45,744 nt of DNA from Alphaproteobacteria bacterium (lineage in GTDB: Bacteria; Pseudomonadota; Alphaproteobacteria; RF32; CAG-239). The position numbers and the translations under genes are program-made. Within the stretch, counting starts at the first letter, position 1. Each line of letters opens with the position of its first letter. Below the pieces are notes generated by a model, which ran no database searches, had not been told where the DNA came from, and was given only the letters and a program-made list of their open reading frames with translations. The stretch covers positions 1 through 45,744 of the forward strand of contig JAHHRI010000007.1 of NCBI GenBank assembly GCA_020025875.1. The letters run 5' to 3'. Below, piece after piece: positions 7,318 through 14,523 of the stretch.

Positions 7318-8373
7318 ATGTTTTTTATTAAAAAGTTGTTTCTCGGTCTGATATCGGTGGCGCTGATATATCTCGGCGGCAGTGGCACACAAAGTTCAAA
7401 TCTGCTCTTTCAGGGCGGCGGTTTTATAGGTATTGTCATTGGTTTGGTGGTGCTTTATATTTTTGGTAAAATGGTTTGGCGGGCAATGGGTTGCCTGCCA
7501 GTTTTGCTTATAATTTGCCTGATCGGCGGTTTTATCGTTTATGCCATCGGCGGTTTTAACGGCGGAATAGATAAAATAGTGCCCAACATTATGAGTTTTC
7601 TCGGACGCAATAACAGCGAAGTGTCATCAACGGAAAACAATGTCGCTGCCTTCCAAAATTCGGAGTCTGGCGAACAAGAAACGGCGGCACCTGTGCGCTC
7701 TGCACCTCTTTTGAGCGAAAATTTTGGTGATGACGCTATTGCCGCCAAAGAAATAGCACCGATACAAGCTGCTGAAACTGCCGCCCAACCATCGGTTCAG
7801 GCACCCGAAGAAAACAGTAAGTTAAGCTGGCTTTTGAGCTCGCTGCCGCGGGAAGAAGAACCGGCGGCACCTGAAAAAGCTTTCAATCCTAAAAATTATC
7901 CGGCAGTTTTTGGGGTTTCCAGAGTTATCAACGGCGACACGTTGGAAATGCGGGGACGGTATATAAAAATATATGGTATTGACGCGCCGGAATCAAACCA
8001 AACCTGTTCCGACAGCAAGGGGCGTTCCTACCGCTGCGGACAAGAAGCGGCGCGCTGGTTAAAAAGCTGGATTTCCGGCCATGAACTCGAATGCCGTGTG
8101 TTAAAGCAAGATTCCAAAGGCAATATGATTGCCGTTTGCTCTTTGGGGCAATACGATATCGGGGCGGCATTGGTTAATGCCGGCTGGGCGGTTGTCGATC
8201 CGCAACAAAACACCATTTACGTTCCTTATGAACAGCAAGCCCGAGACAACAGACGCGGGCTGTGGCAAGGGCAGTTCTACAAACCATGGGATTGGCGGAA
8301 AATTCAGTCGAAAAAGCCAAAGATTAAGGTGATTAAACCCAAACAACAAAAAAAGAGCATTCTTGATTTTTAA
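7318..8373 (+). CDS. Membrane-anchored staphylococcal-nuclease-like (thermonuclease fold) protein
   Basis: The product is 351 residues. Two hydrophobic segments (about 5-25 and 40-80) anchor it in the inner membrane. A low-complexity linker rich in A, E, P and S follows (about 95-190), and then a nuclease domain at about 195-335. That domain begins FGVSRVINGDTLEMRGR and contains IKIYGIDAPE and the later RDNRRGLW. These supply the Asp, Arg and Glu residues that form the active site in staphylococcal nuclease, so activity is plausible. Cysteine pairs in the domain (TCSDSKG, YRCGQ, ECRV, AVCSL) suggest disulfides and a periplasmic location. The C-terminus is strongly basic (KKPKIKVIKPKQQKK). tsaE follows 8 bases later. 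Confidence 0.85.
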   Translation: MFFIKKLFLGLISVALIYLGGSGTQSSNLLFQGGGFIGIVIGLVVLYIFGKMVWRAMGCLPVLLIICLIGGFIVYAIGGFNGGIDKIVPNIMSFLGRNNSEVSSTENNVAAFQNSESGEQETAAPVRSAPLLSENFGDDAIAAKEIAPIQAAETAAQPSVQAPEENSKLSWLLSSLPREEEPAAPEKAFNPKNYPAVFGVSRVINGDTLEMRGRYIKIYGIDAPESNQTCSDSKGRSYRCGQEAARWLKSWISGHELECRVLKQDSKGNMIAVCSLGQYDIGAALVNAGWAVVDPQQNTIYVPYEQQARDNRRGLWQGQFYKPWDWRKIQSKKPKIKVIKPKQQKKSILDF

Positions 8374-8381
8374 GGAGAGGC

Positions 8382-8825
8382 ATGAACAAATCTAAAACAT
8401 GGTTTTGTGCAACGGAAGAAGATACCGCGGAAGTTGGGCGCAAATTGGCAAAAGTGGCCCGCCGTGGCGATTGTTTTGCACTTTATGGCACGCTGGGTAT
8501 GGGCAAAAGCGTTCTTTGTCGGGCGTTTATCCACTGTTTGACAGACGCGCAAGAAGTGCCCAGCCCGACTTTTACTCTGGTTCAAAGTTATTCGGCGGAA
8601 GATTTTGAAATTTATCATTTTGATCTTTACAGACTGAAATCTCCGGAAGATGTTTTTGAATTGGGCATGGAAGAAGCCCTCTATGAGGGCGTCACGCTGA
8701 TCGAGTGGCCCGAAAAAATGGGTGCTTATTTGCCGCAAAAGGCGATTAAAGTGGAAATATCGGCAGAAAAAGACGGACGGCGGATCAGCATAAGCGACCA
8801 TGAAAGGTTCAATACCCTTGAGTAA
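8382..8825 (+). CDS. tsaE: TsaE, ATPase of the tRNA t6A modification complex
   Basis: The product is 147 residues, the usual size. The P-loop GTLGMGKS is near residue 38, and the segment SPTFTLVQSY is a family signature. FEIYHFDLYRL and LIEWPEKM supply the remaining conserved motifs. TsaE works with TsaB, TsaC and TsaD to make threonylcarbamoyladenosine at position 37 of tRNAs reading ANN codons. TsaB is encoded in this window at 19175-19834 but in another operon. A strong ribosome binding site (AAGGAG) precedes the ATG. hprK overlaps its 3' end by 26 bases. Confidence 0.94.
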   Translation: MNKSKTWFCATEEDTAEVGRKLAKVARRGDCFALYGTLGMGKSVLCRAFIHCLTDAQEVPSPTFTLVQSYSAEDFEIYHFDLYRLKSPEDVFELGMEEALYEGVTLIEWPEKMGAYLPQKAIKVEISAEKDGRRISISDHERFNTLE

Positions 8826-9243
8826 AATCAATATCCATGCCACCTGCATCAATTATCGCGACAACGGTATTTTGTTTATCGGCCCTTCCGGCAGCGGCAA
8901 GTCGGATCTTGCGCTGCGAATGATGATGAACAAAGGGGCGCGGTTGGTTGCCGATGACCGCACCGATATTGAAAAAAAATGCGGACGGTTATACGCCAGC
9001 TGTCCGCAAAACATCAGCGGTATGTTGGAAGTTCGGGGAATTGGACTGTGTCATTTCGACCCCTGCCCCTTTGTTTTTGTTGATCTGGCCGTTGAGCTGG
9101 TTCCCGCCGGAGAAAAAATAGAACGCTTGCCGGAGGCGCAAACAGCTGAATTTTGCGGTGTGAAAATCCCCAAAATCAGGCTCCACGGCTTTGAAATTTC
9201 GGCTATCGACAAGATTATCCTCTCTTGTTACCAAAATAAATAG
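8800..9243 (+). CDS. hprK: HprK, short-form HPr serine kinase/phosphorylase
   Basis: The product is 147 residues and corresponds only to the C-terminal catalytic domain of HPr kinase, as is usual in Alphaproteobacteria. The P-loop GPSGSGKS is at residues 28-35, followed by a GARLVADDRT segment. LEVRGIGLCHF matches the family signature near residue 75. The enzyme phosphorylates the regulatory serine of HPr, and HPr with that serine is encoded at 44833-45111. The ATG lies within tsaE. A TTG at 8818, preceded by AAAGG, would give SKINIHATC and is an alternative start. Together with EIIA and HPr it points to a regulatory rather than sugar-importing phosphotransferase system. Confidence 0.92.
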   Translation: MKGSIPLSKINIHATCINYRDNGILFIGPSGSGKSDLALRMMMNKGARLVADDRTDIEKKCGRLYASCPQNISGMLEVRGIGLCHFDPCPFVFVDLAVELVPAGEKIERLPEAQTAEFCGVKIPKIRLHGFEISAIDKIILSCYQNK

Positions 9244-9272
9244 CCCTTGCTTTCTTGCCCTCGGTATTTTAA

Positions 9273-9278
9273 TATAAT
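9273..9278 (+). promoter_or_regulatory. Possible -10 element before mlaE
   Basis: A perfect TATAAT hexamer lies 30 bp before the mlaE start. No good -35 sits at 17 bp. TTGCTT at 9247-9252 is 20 bp away, so the promoter is only tentative. Confidence 0.35.
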
Positions 9279-9307
9279 GCCAATTAACAGATTTTAGGAA
9301 AAAAACA

Positions 9308-10102
9308 ATGCAATGTTATAAATATCTTGAGAATTTCCTACGGGCTCTCGGCAAGCCGTTGGTTGTTTTTGTTTCTCGCATAGGGGAACTTTCGGAATTT
9401 ATTGCCAAGGCGCTCTACAACTGTGTCACCCCGCCCTTTTACCCCAAATTGTTGCTTCGTCAAATTGTGGATATCGGCTTTTATTCGCTGCCGGTGGTGG
9501 CATTGACGACAATTTTTGCCGGTATGGTCATTGCATTGCAGACACACGCCGGTTTTTCAAGCTATGGCGCGGAAAGTGCCATTGCATCGGTCGTACTGAT
9601 TTCTGTTACCCGCGAATTGGCGCCGGCGTTTGCCGGTCTGATGGTGGCGGGGCGTATCGGTGCCGCCATGTCGGCGGAAATAGGCACCATGCGCGTGACC
9701 GAACAGATTGACGCGCTTTCCACATTATCCACCAATCCTTACAAATATCTGGTGGCGCCTCGGCTGCTGGCAGGCGTTATTGTTTTACCGCTGCTTGTTT
9801 TAATCGGTGATGTTATCGGCATTTTCGGCGGCTATATCGTTGCCATATATCAGCTCGATTTTAACCCTGCCAACTATATCAACGCCACCATCAACGAACT
9901 GCAACCGGTTGATATTTATACCGGTGTGATAAAGGCGGCGGTTTTTGGCTTTGTCATTTCTCTGATGGGTTGCTACAACGGCTATAAATCAAAAGGCGGC
10001 GCTCAGGGCGTGGGCGAAGCGACAACCAACGCGGTGGTTGCCTCTTCAATCATTATCCTCATTTTCAACTACATCATTACCGGTCTCATTTTTACCAAAT
10101 AG
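9308..10102 (+). CDS. mlaE: MlaE, permease of the lipid-asymmetry ABC transporter
   Basis: The product is 264 residues with about five hydrophobic segments. It carries the family hallmark EIGTMRVTEQIDALSTL (near residues 127-143), whose central part resembles the coupling helix that meets the ATPase. The MlaE family works with MlaF, MlaD and MlaB to move phospholipids between inner and outer membranes. Only the permease and the ATPase are in the window; mlaD and mlaC homologues would have to lie elsewhere. The ATPase gene begins 18 bases downstream. Confidence 0.93.
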   Translation: MQCYKYLENFLRALGKPLVVFVSRIGELSEFIAKALYNCVTPPFYPKLLLRQIVDIGFYSLPVVALTTIFAGMVIALQTHAGFSSYGAESAIASVVLISVTRELAPAFAGLMVAGRIGAAMSAEIGTMRVTEQIDALSTLSTNPYKYLVAPRLLAGVIVLPLLVLIGDVIGIFGGYIVAIYQLDFNPANYINATINELQPVDIYTGVIKAAVFGFVISLMGCYNGYKSKGGAQGVGEATTNAVVASSIIILIFNYIITGLIFTK

Positions 10103-10120
10103 CCGGCGGAGCGAAAAAAC

Positions 10121-10891
10121 ATGGACAAGGAAAACAACAAAATAGAAGTGTCGGATCTGTACAAAGCCTTTGGCCGCAAGCAGGTTCTCAACGGTGTTGA
10201 CCTGAAGATAAAAAAAGGCGAGTCTTTGGTTGTTATCGGCGGTTCGGGTACGGGAAAATCGGTTTTGATCAAATGTATCCAAGGGTTGATCATGCCGGAT
10301 TCCGGTTCGATTAAGATTGACGGGGTGGAAACCGTCGGCACTTCCCGCAAGGAAAATGAAAAATGCTACTCTAAAATGGGTATGTTATTTCAGGGCGGGG
10401 CGTTGTTTGACAGCCTGAGCGTGTGGGAAAACGTTGCTTTCGGCTTGCTTGAAAATCAGAAAATGCCGCGTCGTCAGGCAAAGGAAAAGGCTATCGAAGT
10501 GTTGCGTCAGGTTGGTCTTGGTGCAGATGTTGCCGATCTTTCGCCTTCAGAGCTTTCTGGAGGCATGCAAAAAAGAGTAGGGTTGGCACGTGCCGTAGCC
10601 ATCCGTCCGGAAATTATCTTTTTTGACGAACCGACTACCGGACTAGATCCGATTATGGCAGACGTCATCAACGACTTGATTATAGATTCCGTTAAAAAAC
10701 TCGGTGCCAGTGCTTTGACAATTACCCACGACATGGCCTCCGCAAGAAAAATTGCCGACCGCATAGCCATGCTCTACCAAGGAAAAATTATTTGGCAGGG
10801 TACGGTGGCGGAAATGGAGCAAACGGACAATCCTTATGTATGCCAATTTATCAACGGTTGTTCAAAGGGACCGATTAAAGTGGAGATATAA
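10121..10891 (+). CDS. mlaF: MlaF, ATP-binding subunit of the lipid-asymmetry ABC transporter
   Basis: The product is 256 residues. Walker A is GGSGTGKS near residue 40. The ABC signature LSGGMQKRVGLARA and Walker B IIFFDEPTTGLDP follow near 145-180, with a switch histidine in TITHDMASA. The GGMQKR form of the signature is typical of MlaF rather than amino-acid or metal importers. It follows mlaE by 18 bases and is followed by radA after 5 bases, so the genes are probably one transcript. Confidence 0.94.
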   Translation: MDKENNKIEVSDLYKAFGRKQVLNGVDLKIKKGESLVVIGGSGTGKSVLIKCIQGLIMPDSGSIKIDGVETVGTSRKENEKCYSKMGMLFQGGALFDSLSVWENVAFGLLENQKMPRRQAKEKAIEVLRQVGLGADVADLSPSELSGGMQKRVGLARAVAIRPEIIFFDEPTTGLDPIMADVINDLIIDSVKKLGASALTITHDMASARKIADRIAMLYQGKIIWQGTVAEMEQTDNPYVCQFINGCSKGPIKVEI

Positions 10892-10896
10892 AACAA

Positions 10897-12270
10897 ATGG
10901 CGAAAAAAAACGGAAGTGAATATGTTTGCCGCAACTGTGGTGCCGTTTATCCCAAATGGCAGGGCAAATGTGACGCTTGCGAAGAATGGAACACTATCGT
11001 CGAAGAAAAAATCGGCGGCGAAGGTTTTTCTAACTTTAACCCCAAAAGAAAAGGTAGCCTGCTTGATTTTGTTTCTTTAAGCGGATCACCGCAGATACTT
11101 GAGCGTCTGCACACCAATATCCGTGAGCTCGATCGTGTTTGTGGCGGCGGATTGGTTCCCGGATCGGTCATTTTGGTTGGCGGCGATCCCGGTATCGGCA
11201 AATCGACTTTGTTGCTGCAAGTCTGCGCAAGCATTGCCAATTTAAGCGAACATTCGGAGTGTTACTATATATCGGGCGAAGAAGCTGCGGATCAGGTTAA
11301 AATCCGCGCCCGTAGATTGGGGTTGGAAAAAGCACCTGTCAATTTGGCTTCGGCTACCGATGTTAAAGATATTGTGACCACTTTGGAAAAAACAGACGCT
11401 GCCGTGGTGGTGATAGATTCTATCCAAACAATGTATTTGGAAGAAGCGGAATCGACTCCCGGCAGTGTTGCGCAAGTGCGCGCCTGTGCTTACGAATTGA
11501 TAAAACTGGCCAAGAAAAAGGGGTTTGTGTTGTTTCTGGTCGGACATGTGACCAAGCAGGGATCAATTGCCGGACCTCGAGTTTTGGAACATATGGTCGA
11601 TACCGTTCTTTATTTTGAGGGGGAGAGAGGACATCATTTTCGGATTTTGCGAGCGGTTAAAAACCGTTATGGCGCCACCGACGAAATCGGCGTCTTTGAG
11701 ATGCAAGACAAGGGATTGGCGGAAGTGGAAAACCCTTCGGCGTTGTTTTTGGCAGAACGGCAGGGCAATATATCCGGCTCTTGCGTTTTTGCCGGAATCG
11801 AAGGATCGCGTCCGGTGTTGGTAGAAATTCAGGCCTTGGTCAGCCAAAGCGGCTATTCCAGCCCCAAGAGGGCGGTTGTCGGCTGGGATTCGGGCAGGTT
11901 GTCCATGGTGTTGGCGGTTTTGGAAGCCAGAGGCGGTTTAAACCTGAGCTCGCAGGATGTTTATCTCAATATTGCTGGCGGGCTGAAAATTTCCGAACCG
12001 GCTGCCGATTTGGCAGTGGCAATGGCAATCGTTTCATCGCTGACCAATCACCCTTTGCCGGCAGATATGGTCATTTTCGGAGAAATAGGCTTATCGGGCG
12101 AAATTCGCGCCGTCAGTCAGCCCAATCTACGCTTAAAAGAAGCGCACAAACTCGGCTTTCGCAGTGCAATTGTGCCGTCCCAGTACAGCAAAGATAAAAA
12201 GAAAAGCAATTTTGATATCAACATCCACGAAATCGGCAACGTGCAAAAGCTGATCAACTGGTTTAATTAG
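10897..12270 (+). CDS. radA: RadA (Sms), DNA branch-migration and repair ATPase
   Basis: The product is 457 residues, the normal length. A four-cysteine zinc finger is at the N-terminus (C11, C14, C25, C28). A RecA-like core follows, with Walker A GDPGIGKST near residue 90 and VIDSIQTMY as Walker B. The RadA-specific KNRFG motif appears as KNRYG, a conservative change. The C-terminal third is Lon-protease-like without the catalytic pair (GGLKISEPAADLAVAMAI). RadA helps resolve recombination intermediates. cvpA lies 9 bases downstream, a common neighbour in this class. Confidence 0.96.
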   Translation: MAKKNGSEYVCRNCGAVYPKWQGKCDACEEWNTIVEEKIGGEGFSNFNPKRKGSLLDFVSLSGSPQILERLHTNIRELDRVCGGGLVPGSVILVGGDPGIGKSTLLLQVCASIANLSEHSECYYISGEEAADQVKIRARRLGLEKAPVNLASATDVKDIVTTLEKTDAAVVVIDSIQTMYLEEAESTPGSVAQVRACAYELIKLAKKKGFVLFLVGHVTKQGSIAGPRVLEHMVDTVLYFEGERGHHFRILRAVKNRYGATDEIGVFEMQDKGLAEVENPSALFLAERQGNISGSCVFAGIEGSRPVLVEIQALVSQSGYSSPKRAVVGWDSGRLSMVLAVLEARGGLNLSSQDVYLNIAGGLKISEPAADLAVAMAIVSSLTNHPLPADMVIFGEIGLSGEIRAVSQPNLRLKEAHKLGFRSAIVPSQYSKDKKKSNFDINIHEIGNVQKLINWFN

Positions 12271-12279
12271 GACAGAAGT

Positions 12280-12960
12280 ATGAATAGTCTGGACGTCTTT
12301 ATTTTAATTATCATCTTAATTTCCGCCCTCATAGCGTTAAACCGCGGTCTGATGAAGGAAGTTCTTTCGATTATCGGTTGGTTTTTGGGGATTGTTGCCG
12401 TCATTTACCTGCTGCCCTATGTACAGCCGCTGATGGAAAACCATGTCGAAAGCGAAACAATGGCGGTTATATCTTCCTCTTTTGCCATTTTAATCGTTTT
12501 CTTTGTTGTTTGGATTTATCTGACCGCCATTGTTATCGGTAAAGTGCGCGACAGCAAACTAAGCGGCATGGATCGTGTTTTGGGGTTGTTTTTTGGCATT
12601 TTGCGTGCCTTTTTGCTCATTATTTTGTTCAATATCCTGATCGGTTGGATCATTCCTGAGGAAAGCCAGCCGGAAGTCTTTAAGCAGTCAAAATATTTTC
12701 AGTTGGCAGGCTCTTTTGCCGAACCGATTGAAAAGCTGATTCCGCAATCTGCCCGTGATAAAGTGCATATGCAAGTCAGTATCGAGAAAGAAGTTGCCCC
12801 CGGCGTTGAACTGGAAAGTGATCTTGACGATTTGTTCGAAAAATTAACCCGCCCGCAGATCAAACAAAAAAATAAGCAGGCGGACAAAGAAGATCAGACT
12901 GTCGGGTATAATAAGTCGGAACAAAAAAGCCTTGATCGGCTAATTGAAACCATTGAGTAA
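12280..12960 (+). CDS. cvpA: CvpA-family inner-membrane protein
   Basis: The product is 226 residues. Four hydrophobic segments occupy about residues 4-24, 30-50, 65-90 and 100-125, starting with DVFILIIILISALIALNRGL. A charged, probably cytoplasmic tail of about 90 residues follows and ends KSLDRLIETIE. The pattern and the position directly after radA match the CvpA family, first tied to colicin V production and later to envelope stress tolerance. In many relatives purF follows, but here a convergent gene begins after 46 bases. Confidence 0.85.
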   Translation: MNSLDVFILIIILISALIALNRGLMKEVLSIIGWFLGIVAVIYLLPYVQPLMENHVESETMAVISSSFAILIVFFVVWIYLTAIVIGKVRDSKLSGMDRVLGLFFGILRAFLLIILFNILIGWIIPEESQPEVFKQSKYFQLAGSFAEPIEKLIPQSARDKVHMQVSIEKEVAPGVELESDLDDLFEKLTRPQIKQKNKQADKEDQTVGYNKSEQKSLDRLIETIE

Positions 12961-12986
12961 AAACAGATAACATCAAACCTGTTTTT
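12959..12986. terminator. Probable bidirectional terminator between cvpA and the ankyrin-like gene
   Basis: An 8-bp stem, AAAAACAG (12959-12966) and CTGTTTTT (12979-12986), overlaps the cvpA stop codon. It ends in a T-run on the plus strand and, because the first arm is A-rich, also on the minus strand. It lies between convergent genes, where a shared terminator is expected. The stem is mostly A-T, so strength is uncertain. Confidence 0.5.
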
Positions 12987-13006
12987 ATCTCCGATGTTCT
13001 GACAAC

Positions 13007-13570
13007 TCAAGGAATGAAAGAAAATATGAGGGAAACCGGCAGATAAAGCAGATTATAAGCTTTGCCGGTTTGCATTGTGTTATTGAGTTCGCGCTGAATA
13101 ATTCTCATCTGTCGGTCAGATATGGTGGCGGAAGAATAATAACCGCCCGAAACGGGTTGTCCGCTCGGCGGTGAATATTGATTGCGCGCATAAACGATAA
13201 TTTTATCGGAATTGATAAATTTTTCATATTTATGCCGTTTGATTCGCGCAAGGCAGGGAGGATTGGCCTTTGCGCCGGCCTGAATCAGTGTGTTGTAAGC
13301 CCGATAATTTTTCTGTTTGATTGCAACACAAACACCGGTGTCGCCCGAGCGATTAACGGCATCAATCCTTAAACCGCGGTGCATGGCTTCGCGCAGACGG
13401 GAAACATCACCGCGATCGGCAGCCGCATACAGGGCATTAAAAGTGCGTGCGGAAACAGCTTCGGCAGCTTTTGGAAAGAGCAGAAAAAGAGCGCAAAAAA
13501 AAGAAATGAACGCTGTTTTAAATAAATACGGCGGTTTTAGGCTTGTCGGGTTTGTTTTTTGAAAAATCAT
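13007..13570 (-). CDS. Secreted or membrane-attached ankyrin-repeat-like protein
   Basis: The product is 187 residues. A basic start is followed by a hydrophobic stretch (about 17-38, ending KAAEAVSA), which looks like a signal peptide with an AxA-type cleavage site. Residues about 40-105 resemble two degenerate ankyrin repeats: ALYAAADRGDVSRLREAMHRG and later NYRAYNTLIQAGAKANPP. The rest is polar and has no recognised domain (QYSPPSGQPVSGGYYSS), ending in a hydrophobic tail. Ankyrin repeats mediate protein binding. The gene is last in the dnaX-ybaB-recR leftward run, 20 bases after recR. The repeat call rests on pattern only. Confidence 0.65.
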   Translation of the reverse strand: MIFQKTNPTSLKPPYLFKTAFISFFCALFLLFPKAAEAVSARTFNALYAAADRGDVSRLREAMHRGLRIDAVNRSGDTGVCVAIKQKNYRAYNTLIQAGAKANPPCLARIKRHKYEKFINSDKIIVYARNQYSPPSGQPVSGGYYSSATISDRQMRIIQRELNNTMQTGKAYNLLYLPVSLIFSFIP

Positions 13571-13590
13571 CTTTTTATATGGCTGTTTAT

Positions 13591-14184
13591 TTACATTTCT
13601 TTACGCGAATTGATTGCCAACTGGATGGTTCCTTCATCCATATAGTCCAGCTCGGCACCAACCGGAATACCTTGCGCCAAAGTGGTGATTTTGACGTTAC
13701 TTTCTTTTAAACGACTGACCAGATAATGAGAGGTTATTTGCCCGTCGACGGTTGCCGGCAAGGCCAAAATAACTTCTCCGATTTCTTCTTTCGTCAGCCT
13801 GTCTAATAGTTTTTCAATGTTCAAATCATCGGGGGATACACCGTCCAACGCCGACAATACGCCGCCCAAAACATGATATTTTCCTTTGTAAAATCCCACT
13901 CGCTCCATGGCCCACAAATCGGCGACATCTTGCACCACGCAAACAGTATGCGCATCTCTTTTTTCGGAGCGGCAGACTGAACACGGCGAAAGCGTATCAT
14001 AGTTGCCGCACACTTCGCAGGTTTTGACGTTGGCAGCCACATCTTGCAAGGTTTCGATCAGCGGCAGCATCACTGTTTCCCGCTTTTTCAGCAAGTAGAG
14101 AACAATTCGCCGCGATGAACGGGTACCAAGCGACGGCAATTTGGCAATGATTTTTGCCAGCTTTTCAATTTCCTGTCCGGACAA
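13591..14184 (-). CDS. recR: RecR, recombination mediator protein
   Basis: The product is 197 residues, the family length. After an N-terminal helix-hairpin-helix (LAKIIAKLPSLGTRSSRRIVLYLL), a four-cysteine zinc finger is visible as CEVCGNYDTLSPCSVC (near residues 57-72). A Toprim domain follows with CVVQDVADLWAMERVG. RecR, with RecF and RecO, loads RecA at gaps. The dnaX-ybaB-recR order is widely conserved; the spacing to ybaB is 12 bases. Confidence 0.97.
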   Translation of the reverse strand: MSGQEIEKLAKIIAKLPSLGTRSSRRIVLYLLKKRETVMLPLIETLQDVAANVKTCEVCGNYDTLSPCSVCRSEKRDAHTVCVVQDVADLWAMERVGFYKGKYHVLGGVLSALDGVSPDDLNIEKLLDRLTKEEIGEVILALPATVDGQITSHYLVSRLKESNVKITTLAQGIPVGAELDYMDEGTIQLAINSRKEM

Positions 14185-14196
14185 GAGAAAATCTCC

Positions 14197-14517
14197 TTAA
14201 AAAGGCAGTTTTAGTCCGCCGAGATTAAGCCCGCCAGTAATGTCTTTCATACCGTCGCTCATCATCGAGTCGACCTTATTCCGAGCATCATTGAAAGCCG
14301 CCAGCAGCAGATCTTCAAGTATATCCACTTCTTCCGAGTTGACCAAACTCTTGTCTATTTGCACATTTTTTGCCTCGAATTTTCCGTTTAGAGTTATTTT
14401 AACCATACCGCCGCCACTGCTGCCGGTCACTTCGCTTTCCGCCAGTTTTTTCTGTGCTTCTTCCATTTTTTTCTGCATCATCTGCGCTTGTTTCATAATT
14501 CCCTGCATATTCATCAT
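14197..14517 (-). CDS. ybaB: YbaB/EbfC-family nucleoid-associated protein
   Basis: The product is 106 residues. It begins MMNMQGIMKQAQMMQKKMEE, the usual methionine- and glutamine-rich helix, followed by the family core with GGGMVKITLNGKFEAKNVQID and a C-terminal helix ending GGLNLGGLKLPF. The proteins form tweezer-like dimers that bind DNA. The gene sits 6 bases after dnaX and 12 bases before recR, the standard order, so it is surely co-transcribed. Confidence 0.95.
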   Translation of the reverse strand: MMNMQGIMKQAQMMQKKMEEAQKKLAESEVTGSSGGGMVKITLNGKFEAKNVQIDKSLVNSEEVDILEDLLLAAFNDARNKVDSMMSDGMKDITGGLNLGGLKLPF

Positions 14518-14523
14518 GGTCGT